Source of the DNA: Sphagnum magellanicum
Taxonomy: Eukaryota > Streptophyta > Sphagnopsida > Sphagnales > Sphagnaceae
Direction of reading: 5' to 3'
Assembly (NCBI GenBank): GCA_021904315.1
Contig: CM038915.1
Span: 5,766,001 to 5,830,000, forward strand
Length of the DNA: 64,000 nt
Part shown: piece after piece, positions 1-11,680 of the stretch
Position numbering within the stretch: the stretch's first letter is position 1
Layout: each line of letters begins with the position of its first letter
Translations under genes and position numbers: made by a program
Notes under the pieces: model-generated
What the model saw: only the letters and a program-made list of their open reading frames with translations
Told to the model about the DNA's origin: nothing
Database searches by the model: none

Positions 1-111
1 ATTTTTTGGCCTTTTTGTTGTTGTTCTTATTGGAGTTTGATATTTAGATTCACTTGTGTATGTCTAGGTTTCTGCAATGCAATTTTAAGTATCTATATGG
101 TCAAAGATATA

Positions 112-367
112 TTTTGGAACCTTGATAAAATTACAGTTGTAATTTTTGCATATGATTTATTTGCCTTCAAGTTTGAAAAGACTGTTGTTCCTTTAAATGT
201 GTTGTTGAATATTCCAAGATGTAGAATCCAATGTTTGCTAGTCAGTAGGAATATCTAATGAGGACCCATGGGCAATAAATAGTTTAATATAGTGTTTGAA
301 TAAACAAGTATGATAAAACATCATATTTCATAGAGACATTTCCTCTTTTTTGCTTTGAATGAGCTAC
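112..367. repeat. Direct duplication, copy 1
   Basis: Starts with TTTTGGAACCTTGATAAAAT and ends near GCTTTGAATGAGCTA. It matches 600-864 along its full length with scattered substitutions and small indels, so the duplication is old. No coding content is evident. Confidence 0.8.
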
Positions 368-599
368 TGCCCATTGAGTTAAGGATATCGTCAAGATGTA
401 TGTTGCAATTCATCTTATTATATAGACTTTAATTTTGTTATAACCAAATAAAAGATATAGATTCTCTTGAATGTATTTAATCAATTTTTTTATTGGTTCT
501 TCACATGGATTCTAAAAATTTGATAACCAAGGTAGATAGTCACTACCATTCAGGATGAATGATGGTCCTCTAAACATGATGACCAAGTTTGCCTTCTCC

Positions 600-864
600 T
601 TTTGGAACCTTGATAAAATTACAACTATAATTGTTGCATATGATTTATTTGCCTTCGATTTTGAGAAGACTATTGTTTCTTTAAATGTGTTTATGTGCTG
701 CTGAGTATTTCGTGATGTAGAATCCAATGTTTGCTAGTTTGTAAGAATATCCAGTGAAAACCCATGGGCAATTAATAGTTGAATATGGCGCTTGAATAAA
801 CAAGTAATGATAAGACGTCATATTTTGTAGAGACATTTCTTCCTTTTTGCTTTGAATGAGCTAT
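600..864. repeat. Direct duplication, copy 2
   Basis: Second copy of the block at 112-367, same orientation, start-to-start spacing about 488 bp. Shared landmarks in order are GGAACCTTGATAAAATTACA, GTAGAATCCAATGTTTGCTA, ACCCATGGGCAAT and TTGAATAAACAAGTA. Confidence 0.8.
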
Positions 865-1386
865 TCGTTTCCAATTTATATAGGGTGAATGTTTTAACCT
901 TGTGCAAAGTGACTCATTGCATGGGTTGTAAGTAGTGGACTATCCACAATTAATGAACAAAACCCATGGTGGAAAGATTGAAATAACTAACATGCTCTAG
1001 TTGGTTTTCTGATGTACAATCCAATATTCTTCTTTACCAATTGAGGGTTTAACTTGTTGAACATCTGGAGGTTGGATTAAGAATTGGAATTTGGGTACAT
1101 TCAAGGTTAACATGATTATTCATTTTTTACCATGAATCCAAATTTTGTTGATTTTATGGTTACATGTATAATTTTGGAAGGTGAAATGCAATGTTTATTC
1201 TTGACATATTTCATGTTGTGTTTGCTGGTAATGAAGGAATGGATTGTTGGTCCTTATTGATAAAGAGGAAATTATTGGGCAGTCATTATTATCAAATGCA
1301 TGTTGAGTTTTTACAAGATGATAGGTAGCAGCAAATAGTTTTTTGAGCTATGGATTGAAGGATAACATGGTGCTAACAAGAAACTA

Positions 1387-2226
1387 ATGGGTGGTGGTGG
1401 TGTTTAGGCCCATATGAAAAGAATTATAGGCAACCCATCTCAGTCAACTATGGGGTTTAATGACCCTATAGTAGTAACAAATGTGTTTGATGGGACAATA
1501 GTCAATGTGACTAGCTTCAATGGTGTGGAAAATGAAAATGCAACAACTAAAAAAAAAACCTTCCATCAAGCATGGAGGCAAGAAAATCAAAAACAGGTAG
1601 GTATGCTTCAAAAGGAGGTAAAAAAATGTGTTATTGCTAGTTGTATTCCTAAGATTAGAATTTTGACAAATGCCACTAGAGAAATTGTGGGCTTGAAAGG
1701 AGTTTGGTAGCAAATAGTCAAGAATGTTTCATATTAGCATTTGGACTTAACCATTCGACAATTTTGTTTACACACCGAAAAGCAATGGGATGCAATATAT
1801 GAAGACTTGGCCAAACCATTCTAGTATGATCCTCCTTTAAAACCCCATGTAGTAGAAACTTGCACGAGAGAACATTTTAGCTCTTACCAGAGAATTTTGA
1901 AGAAGCTTTGGTAGGCATAAGGGGATGGTGCTCATCCCAATAATTGCCCAATGGAGACGTGGAATTCTAATGTGCACTATTGGAGGACTCCAAATGCCAA
2001 TAGAGAGAGTGAATGCATGCATGCTATTCGAACAAAAGTACAAGACCCTATAGTGTTGGGACAAACACCATTGGATTGTTTCATAGAGCAATAGGTATTT
2101 TGTCAAAACCATAATTCTATTATGTTTTGTAGGGGGTAGCAAAAACATACTAGAAACAAGGAGGGGAGGATGAAGAGCAAGAACCGATGGAAATCTAATC
2201 AACACCATTGGGTACTGTTCCAATGA
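1387..2226 (+). pseudogene. Decayed coding tract of unknown family, part 1
   Basis: One reading frame stays coding-like from an ATG at 1387 to about 2226, but is crossed by about eight stop codons, nearly all TAG. The translation between stops has protein-like composition, for example NCPMETWNSNVHYWRTPNAN, then ESECMHAIRTKVQDPI and a basic stretch near the end (NKEGRMKSKNRWK). The excess of TAG fits C-to-T decay of CAG (Gln) codons in methylated CHG context; this is inference. I do not recognise the family. Because the 3' part is duplicated downstream, a transposable-element origin is more likely than a single-copy host gene. It cannot make a full-length product. Confidence 0.5.
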
Positions 2227-4000
2227 TGCATGTAAGGGACAAACTTGGCAAAAATAGATAAATTGATGAAATATATGTCATTATAATTTAGATTGAATGA
2301 CATTTCAATGATAATAAGAAGGGCGTTTCTTTGCAGATGTGAATTTGTATTATTCAATTTATGATAGGTAGTTGGCCAACAAATTCAAATGAAAATTTCA
2401 AATGTAGTCTAAGATCAGTAAACAATCAATTATGGTGTGATATGGATTGTGTTGTGTGGGAGAAGGCATTCATTATAATAAGTGACATTTGATCTAGGCT
2501 TTAATGGCATCAACCATAGTGAAGTAGGCCCTAGTGGGATAGTGACATAGGTTTCTTGTTTTGCAATATCCTTATTTTGTGTTTTGCAGGGGCTAATAAA
2601 AACAAACCGCGACCTTGAAGAACAAGAGTGGGAGGAGGGGGAAGAACAAGAGATGGAAATCCATACAACAAATACCATTGCAAAATGCCCCAAAGATGCA
2701 TGTAAGAGGTTGTCTTAACAATTGAATGTACAATTGAATGAGATTTCACTTGTAATACTTGAGATCATGTGATAATTAGGTGGCGCCTCATTTCCAATGG
2801 TCACATTCATACCCTTGTGGTAAGTTATAGTTTAGTGATATTGGTGTATATAGTGGATTGGATCAAGACTAATAATGCACATTGGCTTATAAGTAGCATA
2901 CATGTACAAAACAAGTTTAAATGAAATACGTGTGATTCCAAGCTGAAAAACTAGCCTTGAATAATTTTCAATGATTTCATTTCAATTAAATCAAAATGAT
3001 TTGAACATGGGTGACATAGGTCATTAATAGGTGTTTTCATATCATGCATAATAGTGGTTTTGGATGCTAACCTATATTTTTCAATGTAGATAGGTAGCTA
3101 ACCCACAAAACAAGCGAAAGTTTAAAGTCACATGATCCAAAACCTGCAAGAAGTGAAAATTGTTGTGTTATGGATTATGTAATGTGGGAAAAGGTATTGA
3201 ATTGCATCAAGTGACATGTAGGCTTTAGTGGCATCAACCTTAGTGATATAGGCCTTAGTGGAATGGGCCTTAATCACTTAAGTCTTATTATCAAAATAGT
3301 CTAGTGACATAGACCTTTTGTTAAAGTAGTCTAACTTTGTTGTGTGTTTGCAACGACCAATAGAACAAACCATGTTGATGAACAATAGGAAGGGGAGGGG
3401 GAGAAGCAAAAGCAAATGGGCATCTAAGCAGCAACACCATTGTAGATTGCTTTAAAGGTGCATATAAGGGGCAAGTTAGAGCAAATTAATTTAAATCATG
3501 AAATAAATGTGATTAAAATTCAGTTTGAATGGGAGAAGCTAATGAGAATAAAATGAATGACAATTAGGTGGCATTGTAATGACATCTGCATTTGCAATTT
3601 GCAATGGTGATAATCCAACAAAAGTGAGATTTAAGTCAAAATTTAGTGGTATTGGTATATAATGGATTAGATAAAAAAATTTAATAGACTTTGGTTTAAT
3701 TAACAACCCATGGTTGAATGAAATGCTTGAGTAATATTATTTGCATGAATTTAGAGTGATTTGAGCATGGGTGAGTGGATCAATATTACATGCTTAAATG
3801 TTTTTCATACTCGTATTGTAAATGTATTTGGTAATGTGTGGCAGCTAGTTGCCCTAGAAAACAGGAAAAAATCAAAGTTGCAATTTACGACTAGCAAGTC
3901 AGAATGTTATGTTGTGGACCATGCTATGTGGGAAAGCATGGAGGCCAAGGTTACTAACTTGGCAACAAGCATGACATAGATCAAAAAGATACTCTTGATG
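2095..4000 (+). repeat. Diverged tandem units of about 740 bp
   Basis: Three related units follow one another. Anchor 1, TAGGTAGTTGG or a variant, occurs near 2365, 3091 and 3837. After each comes a related block containing GTGTGGGAGAAGGCATTC or a variant. A second anchor, GATGCATGTAAG or a variant, occurs near 2225, 2695 and 3456, preceded each time by an A/G-rich stretch. The first interval of the second anchor is shorter (about 470 bp), so unit 1 is truncated or rearranged. The units overlap the decayed coding tract, so exon-sized pieces were amplified. Confidence 0.6.
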
Positions 4001-5225
4001 AATAGGGGTGGTATTGGTCCTAGTTCAGGAAGTAAAATGTTCACTACCACCACTGTAAAAGGCTCATATTTGCTTACAAGTGGGATTGATTCTTTTAAAT
4101 ACACGGCCTTAGTATTAATGCATGGGCTAATTAACATCAATCCCACCCCCAGGGGTCTTTGATGATACAATACAAAGGATGTTGTGAATATTCATGTGTG
4201 GAAGATGGTACAAATAATTTTACATTGGAGCATCCAACTGGTACATTTCAAGATGAAATAAACCCATCTTTGAAATTGGCAAAAATTACGAAGTTGCCAT
4301 CTTCCAAGGGGATAGTTCAGAAAAAACTAGGTGTGATAGCCATGGAGATTGAAGATCCACCTATTACAAATCAAAAGGATCAAGTGCCAAAGGTGGCAAT
4401 ATTGAATACACCTCTCACAATAAAAGTTGAACTTGGAGATGGAAATGAGGGCAATGTGTATGAAAATAGGGATGTTAATTATGAAAGTGAGGACTTACCT
4501 CTTTTTAGTAAAAAGAAAGGTTTGCCATGTGTGCAAACAAAAAATATTGCTCATTCTTTCAAGCAAGGAGTAGTTGAATATTCAAATTCAAGGGAAGAAG
4601 GTGGGATGAGTAACCTTCAAGTGGTGGAAGTTAAAAGACCAAGGTGGTCAACCCCTGCTTAACCCCACAAGAATGTAAGGAGGCATTGTGCAGCAAAGAA
4701 AAAAATATTGAATCATTAGGGACAAATATATCTGATACACCACCCCCTGCATTAAGAGTGTCCAAGTTTTGTCCTCAAGCATTAGGAAAGGACCTAGATT
4801 CTAATGTGGATGCTAGCCCGCCCACAAGTGAAGGTAAGCAAGTCAACCATCCTACAAACATTTTAGTATTAGATAGCCAGGAACCAATTGTAGCTAGGGG
4901 CTTTGGAACCTAGGAAGAAAATGATTTTGATTCCTTGGCACTTATGCAGTCCCAAACATTGTCCTTGTAGATAGTAGTTTCTGGAGATGGTGGAAGTGGA
5001 AAAGGAAATGTATCACAAGTGTCTTCACTTCATCCTATTAGTACTACTTGAGCTCCAACATCAAAGTTGGAGTTCAAACCTAATTATTTAGTGCATGCTA
5101 CTAGTGGTGGTAGAAAGGGGAAGAATCAGTCAATCAAAACATTTTTGCTAGAATCAAAGAAGTGACCGCTTGCAAAAAAACATGCCAAGAAATCCAAAAC
5201 AATGCATGCTCGGCATGATACTGTA
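3761..5225 (+). pseudogene. Decayed coding tract of unknown family, part 2
   Basis: Open frames at 3761-3979, 4159-4662 and 4644-4913 sit on one strand, and the last stays coding-like to about 5225 despite stops. Products are hydrophilic and charged, with motifs such as PSLKLAKITKLPSSKG, LPLFSKKKGLPCVQTKNIAH and a lysine-rich C-terminal end (KKHAKKSKTMHARHDT). After that end comes ACTGTAAGT, a good plant splice-donor sequence, so this may be the 3' part of an exon. There is no membrane segment and no enzyme motif I can name. It probably belongs with the tract at 1387-2226 as one degraded multi-exon gene or element; this is inference. No intact product is possible as it stands. Confidence 0.4.
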
Positions 5226-6725
5226 AGTGCATTGATTTGAACTTACTAATTTGAAAGATTTTCAATGTAGTTTCAACTAACTAGATCAATTTTTTTGGAC
5301 CAAAGTGCAAATCAATGGCTAAATATGTAAATTAGATTATTGATGGCATTGAAATTTGGGACCAAATGTTGGATTCTTCACCCTTGATACCTTGGCATAG
5401 TGGTGGCAAAAGGCATTGCTAGAGTGAATAGGAATTTGAGGAGTAATGCCACACCTAATCTCCTTATTATATGTGGGGAATTCACCCAAATGGTCATGGT
5501 GACCAAGGTTCTTGAGCATGGCATTCCTTGTTTGAGCCCTGAACCTAAGTGAATCCCATGGGCAACAACTTTAAATGCCACATGTATAGGGCCCATTAAT
5601 GAAAAATCATACATTCTATGGATATGCAATTATTTAATTGAGAAATGAAGTGAATAGGTTGGGTTGCACCTTTTTGCAAAACAATCTAGGCAAATTAAAG
5701 TCAAGCACATTGTGGGATGGACTAAAGTCGTGGAATTTTGGTCACTGTTTGCATAGATTTTTAATAGTTGTAGTAAAATTTTGGACTTTGTAAGCACAAC
5801 TTCTTATATATTTGGATGATTAGAGGATATTGCATTGTCTTGTAATGCATGGGTTCCATATTGAGTGGGCTGCAAATTCTATTATCAAATAAATAAAATT
5901 TTGACATTAGATGTTGGTTTTGGAAATTTATGGTTTTTCTCCACATCATTGAGAAGAATGGGAATTTAATAAGTATCACTTGGTTGAAATATTTTGTTAG
6001 ATCCTTGTGCCTTCTTAAAGCCCTCTCTTTCTTTTTATAATGTTTTTTATGAACCTGCCTAAACATGTGGTTATCTGATATTTTCTTTTCTTAGGAAGAT
6101 TCAATCTTATGGGTGGCCATATGTGTTAAGGTCCATCTAGAAGTCCCTTTAGATATGCACGGTTTAAAAAGAGCTTTGATAACAAGATCCAACTAACATA
6201 ATTTTGATTGAGCATGTAAGTATAAGCTAGTTATTAAAATCCATATAGGAGACAAAGTCATATTTTGCCACTAGTTGTATTTGTAGTGATATCAATCAAA
6301 AGTCTAGATATGAAGGTAACCAAAATGAAAAACACCTTCTTAAGGACAATCAAGACCACTTGGAGTTGAAGGCATCTATATTGAAGCCTTATATGTGAAA
6401 TTGAAACCCACACAACAAAGGGTGTGTGACAAGTCATGTCAATCAAGCTTGTGACAACTACCAAGCCTTTAAAATTTGATATATGTTGGATGGATGCAGG
6501 TTGTTATTTATTAATAAAAAAATTGTAAATATCATTAAGCAACAACTTGGACTTCAACGTTCAATGAAAAGTTATGGTGATATAACAATGTTTTATTACC
6601 GTGTCCAATGCAATGAATTAACACTCAAATAAGTACCCAAAATCATTTGTCTTTACTTATAATGTCTCAATGGGAAATGTTTTTCATGAATGTTTATCAT
6701 GAGATTAATGGTTCAACAACAAGGG
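5226..6725. other. Non-coding tract
   Basis: AT-rich sequence. I see no gene, terminal repeat or array. Short open frames on the minus strand (5378-5629, 5761-6066) have no recognisable domain. Confidence 0.5.
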
Positions 6726-7030
6726 TCTAGGGTCCAATTTCCTAGGAACCAATTTGGACAAATTTGAAGCAAATTGAATCCTTGGGTTGAATTATACTTT
6801 GGTCCTTATTCTTGGTTTTGTAAATCAAGACTTGTCCTTTTAGCATTGTTTTTTGGTTGTGACCAGTTGATTTAAAATCCAAAATAGGTACCATGTATGT
6901 TTAGCTTCAATTTGCCACTTTTTGGTCTTGGACCCTCGTTTAGAGGCCTTGGGACCAATTTAGAGCTTTTGACCAATAAGACTACTTGAATTCTTCGGTC
7001 TCTGGACCTTGGATCCTCACATAAGGTCTA
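6726..7030. mobile_element. Diverged MITE copy related to 31936-32252
   Basis: Roughly 300 bp align in the same orientation with the element at 31936-32252, by eye at about 80% identity. Shared runs include TTTGAAGCAAATTGAATCCT, CAATTTGCCACTTTTTGGTC, TTGGTCTTGGACCCTCGT and AGCTTTTGACCAATAAGA. The ends are eroded: GGTCTAGGGTCCAATTT at the left and GGACCTTGGATCC at the right. It carries no coding sequence. Confidence 0.75.
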
Positions 7031-7673
7031 GGTCAAAACTTGAAATGTGGAGTTCAAAGTGCTTGCCCAACTCACTTTGGCATTAACCAACATAGACAAA
7101 ATGGGGGAATCTTGAGAGAAAACATTAATATGAATATTACCAAAACTGTAACCCAAGGTACTTAGACTTCAAAAGAGTTAGTGTCACTAAAGCTTGTGCC
7201 ATTAGGGCTTCATTGTCATTCAGACTTCTATCATTCAACTATGCCATTCAACATCATTAAGATTTTTGTCACTCGACCTATATCATTATGACCTAGGTCT
7301 ATATCATTTAAAAATCTATCTATTGGTTTCACACAATTTGGAAAGGATGTTTACCGAATGTTAAAACACATTTGGTGGAAAGGGTGTAAACTTCATGTGG
7401 TCCAAGTACTTGATAGAAGATTTGTGATTATTAGATGGTGCAATTTTGATGTAATTGCATAAGAGTTACTCATGTGAAGGATAGAGGTTAACAAAAATGG
7501 AAGTGGTCATAGAATTAGTAATTTGGTAGTTGGAACATGATTCCTTCAACACTTTGATGACATGACACCAAAGGCCAACTTTATAGAACATGAAGTTCCA
7601 TTTCCCATTTGTGCAAGGCATGAAATGAAAGTTTTCATGTTAGCCACAAGGAATTGGCTTATAGATCATGTTG
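7031..7673. other. Non-coding tract with degenerate TGTCATTA-type words
   Basis: No gene is seen. At 7170-7320 loosely repeated words such as GTGCCATTAGGGCTT, GTCATTCAGACTT and ATCATTAAGATT resemble decayed copies of the 15-bp minisatellite that follows. Confidence 0.4.
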
Positions 7674-7852
7674 ACTTACATGCCACTAACATGGATGTCA
7701 CTATTGCATGTGTCATTAACAAGATGTTAGTAGGACCTATTCCACTAGGGTTTATGTCATTAAGGCTTATGCCATTAGGGCTTGTGTCACTAGGGTTTAT
7801 GCCATTAGCATTTATAACATTAATGTTTATGTGGATAAGGCTTATGTCATAC
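7674..7852. repeat. 15-bp minisatellite, about 12 copies
   Basis: Consecutive units include ACTTACATGCCACTA, ACATGGATGTCACTA, TTGCATGTGTCATTA, one 14-bp unit, then eight exact-length units from GGACCTATTCCACTA at 7733 to AGGCTTATGTCATAC ending at 7852. Consensus is approximately GGGTTTATGTCATTA. Because 15 is a multiple of three, the array keeps an open frame (within 7562-7876) that encodes a 5-residue repeat; I treat that frame as a by-product of the array. Confidence 0.9.
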
Positions 7853-9464
7853 AAGTCATGTGATTCAATAAAGTGATGTTCCACTATGTATTTGGTATTG
7901 CATTAGTGTAAATAATGTTCATGAAATGCAACTTTTTTGGGCCCCTTCATGGAACACTCTTGTTATTGGTTTAATAAATATTGTTGTTGGGTTTGAATCA
8001 AGCATAATGAATGGGGAGCTTGCATTAAGGTGTAAACACATTCAATTGTTTGTAATATAAGTTTCAATCCATATGCAATAGAATTTATGTAAATGTTTTT
8101 TAGCATTTCATGGATGTTTTGTTTTTGTGTAAGGCAAGTTCAAGGAGAGGAAATAAGTGAAAGAATATAGAGGGTTTTAATTCAAATGTTTAAGGTGAGC
8201 AAACCCTACTTATTTAAAACATCATGAAATTGGGATACATTGAAAAAACAAGAGTGCCACAAGTAATATTTCTACTTGAGATCTTAATTCAATCAACCAT
8301 CAAATTGATGGTTTCGTGCCTTTTTAGGTCAAAGACAAAATAGGTGGGTTATTTCAACAATGTTTAAATAATAGCTTTGAATGTTTGACATATTGTTTTT
8401 CAATAGTGTTACTAGTTACATAGTATAGCCAAACTATTGTATTAGATAGTCAAAAAATACATTCTTCCTTGGACATGATTAAAGATTTTATGTGGGTTGT
8501 TAGATTGAAAGACAATCTTCTTCTTCTTCTTTTTCTTTGTGTGTGGCATGTCAAAAAGTCTGTTGGATTCTTGTGATAAACCAAAGTTATGATGGTGGAT
8601 GAAAACATCAAATAGGTGTAATCCCTACAAGGTAAAGTTGAAGTAAGTTTATAGTATTTTTAATTCCCCTTCTATTGTTACATTATAGGTTGTGTCTTGG
8701 ATACATGTGTATTATTTTTCGCACCACTAAATGTTAAAACACACCCTATGATGTGTGATGGCCTATATTGTTAATGAATTTTATTACCTTTTTGTTGTCC
8801 CCATTGATGTGCAAGGTGTCAGATCTATTGGAATTTATCAATTGGTTTAAAGAAGAGGGACAATTTTAGAACCAACAAAAAGTTTGGTAAATGAAGGTAA
8901 TGTTTTCATATAATTAATTAATCATTGAAGTGGGACCCTAGATGAAATCAAGCCCGAGGATCTTTTCTTAAAGTCATTTGATATGAAACTAACAAATATT
9001 GATTATAGAGTTTTGTGTATGGAATCACACATCTTAGGGATCTACAAATCTTATATATAATTTGTTTCACAACAAATTCACAATTTGTTCACAAATTTTT
9101 TAAACCATATAGCCCACATTTGGAGCTAGAAAAATGTCAAATGCCTTTACAAATGGCCTATTGGATATAGATGAGGTGTTTAGTAATTTAAAAATGTGTT
9201 TCTTGTGGTGTTGTTGTGTAAAAACATAGGGGTTGTGATACAATCTGCATTGACCCCATTCCACCCAAGCGTATTTATTGATGAATGGGACAAACTTACA
9301 TGTTCCTTGACAACTTGGAGAAAGAAAAAAGTCAAAGTGATATAGTGGAGTCATTTGGGACTGCATAAAAATCATTGTTGTTCACATCCACATGCTCCCA
9401 ATGTCACCAAAAGAAGAACCTCTAATGCATGCATGGGGATACTTATGTTTGGGGCATGTATGGG
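7853..9464. other. Non-coding tract
   Basis: AT-rich sequence without a recognisable gene or repeat structure. A minus-strand open frame at 9100-9375 (91 codons) has no recognisable domain. Confidence 0.5.
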
Positions 9465-10080
9465 ATGATAATTGGTTCAAATCTTAATGAGGTTAGGCTT
9501 TATGATTTAGTGATACACAAGGCTTTATAACAATATTAAATGAATGACATAACACTTAATGATTGGGGCAAATTGTCACATTAAGTATCCAAGGGCTTTC
9601 GAAGGAGACTCGAGGGCGTTGCTTTAGATTGGCTCTTAAGGGAGCTTTTGCGATTTATGGTATCAAATAAGTTCTACAAATGACGTCTGAATTTTATAAT
9701 TTCTTTCTTTATAAAAGAAGCAAAGTGAAAAGCCACTAGCGGTCTACAAAAAAGAGAATAGTGTATAAACCACCTTGCTATGTGAGTGACCATTTATTTA
9801 CACCTTAGTGAAGGTAGTGTATGTATCACCTTGCTATGTGAGTGACCCTCCTTGTGTGAAAAACAATAAAGTGACATGTGCCAAAATGACTGATCTTACT
9901 CATGAAGGTGTGGCATGGATGGGGTAGTGATTTGAATCTTAGTGAAAGTTGACTTTATGACTTAGTGACAAGTAAGCTTTAGTGACATGATAGGACTGAC
10001 ATAGTGTTTGGTGATTGGGGTAAATTGTCACCTTAGCAAAGGTAATGTATGAACCACCTAAATAGCTATGTGTGACCAAA
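9465..10080. repeat. Partly duplicated non-coding blocks
   Basis: Block A (about 9465-9590) and block B (about 9925-10050) share an ordered series of words: AATCTTAATGAGGTTAGGCT or variant, TTTATGAC/TTTAGTGA, and GATTGGGGCAAATTGTCAC or variant. Between them CACCTTGCTATGTGAGTGAC occurs twice (about 9772 and 9828), with a weaker third form near 10055. Confidence 0.65.
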
Positions 10081-10999
10081 AATATTTGTGGGAAAATAAA
10101 CTAACATGCACCAAAACTTGAATGGATCCAACATGTATATAAGCAATGATTTGAATAGTAGTGATGATGCCACTTGTGACACGACTTTTAAGGACTCAAC
10201 CTTGTGATTCCAATGTGATAAATGATTATGCTCAAACATAGTTAAAAAAAGGTGGTAATTTTGGTAGATATGAACTAAATGTACAACGGTCTTTTATACA
10301 AATGACATCTTATAAATCATTATAAGATGTAGTGACATGCACTAATATGGGGATCATAAACCCACCATCCATGAGTATAAGCCCGACTCTTATTGCACCT
10401 TGTAATGATGAATTCTTTTGAAAATTTGATTTTGGTAGCGAAATGTGAAAATAATATGTCAACCCATCAAACTAAAATATCATTACAAGGGGAAGTGGAA
10501 TTGTTGCACTAACCATTCCACCTGCTTATGTATGTGGAGTGCAGGATCACTAGAATTAGTGGTTTAAGCATCTATGGTGGCACAATAGCGACATGTCCTT
10601 TGCCACACGACTCTGATCATTAATGCAATCCCAAACCACACCCTAAACCACTATAGTGGAATAGGTTCATTCCATTCAAATTTGGGTGGAATGGCTAGTG
10701 GTTAGGACCACATCCCCTAGTACTGTTTTTTATCAATTAATAAAAAATAAGTGTAATTAATTAATCATCAATTAATTAATAAGTAGGTAGCTTACATTAG
10801 GTAAATAAACATGCATATACAGGTAGGTAGGTAATTAATTTGCATAAATAAAACTAAATAGAACTTTGTAAATACACCAATGGAAACATATCCATTATTT
10901 CCCTAATAGAACATAGCAAAAGTGCACATACTTTATAAAAGTTTTTTAATACACCTATGTATACCACTAGGGGCTATCTTGACACCCAAGTGGTGGAAC
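10081..10999. other. Non-coding tract with short palindromes
   Basis: No gene is seen. CCACTATAGTGG near 10652 is a perfect 12-bp palindrome. AACCATTCCACC near 10521 is matched in inverted orientation by GGTGGAATGGC near 10685. A short TAGGTAGG-rich piece lies at about 10780-10835. Confidence 0.4.
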
Positions 11000-11680
11000 T
11001 AAGTTTGGTTCCATTTGCAACTAATGGGACATATGGGCATGGTCATGGATGAAAACAATTTTAAAGTGTAGGATGAAGAAGTCATTAATTGCAAATGTAG
11101 TTGTAGCATAGTCATAAAAATGGTTAAAGGTGCAAAATAGTTGCAAAAACAATTAGAGTTAGTTACAAATGATAATTAGTTGCACGTAGTTGCAAATGCA
11201 TTTGTTGCATTTTGAGGGATTTCTTCTAGTGTTAGGCCTACTTAGCCTAGCTTACATACTAGGTAATAATAACATTTTTTTAGCCTACCTAGTTGCCAAT
11301 AAGTTAACTTGTACAATTACAATAGCAAATATGCCATGTGTTATTTAGTCATATATGTGTAGTTGCAAATACATTTGCAAAAGAAATTTGATTGTCAATC
11401 ATCAATGGATGCCACCAAGAGTGGATGACATATTTTCTTTTTTCATCAATATTTCCATTCAAGCTTGTGGTAGTCAGAAATTGTAATTTTGTGTGTATGG
11501 TCTTAGAACTTAGATCCAACAAAATATAATTGCAAGTCACCCCCAAACTTTACATTAAGTGTCCCCCTTTTGGATGGTGACACATATGATTGTTAAAAGT
11601 GTAACATCACAAATTGAATTGACTTGGACAATAGTTGCACATTAGTCGCAACATTTGGTTGAAATGGACAAGATTTTTAT
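11000..11680. repeat. TTGCAA-rich tract, possible CACTA subterminal relic
   Basis: Words such as AGTTGCAAATG and its complement recur many times. Two possible CACTA right tips are present: TTTCTTCTAGTG ending at 11231 and TTTTTATAGTG ending at 11680. The motif matches the subterminal repeats of the CACTA element at 41240-43707. I found no matching left end or target duplication, so this is a weak call. Confidence 0.35.

Larger units (their letters stand above)
1..1386. other. AT-rich non-coding tract with a direct duplication
   Basis: No gene is recognisable. The tract contains a roughly 260-bp direct duplication at about 112-367 and 600-864, listed separately. The short open frames here have no recognisable domain and lie inside the duplicated block. 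Confidence 0.6.

Noticed and set aside
7562-7876. 104-codon frame with a 5-residue repeat
   Set aside because: Explained by the 15-bp minisatellite.
10550-11231. CACTA element from CACTAGAA near 10550 to TTCTAGTG at 11231
   Set aside because: Flanking trinucleotides differ and the terminal match is only 8 bp.
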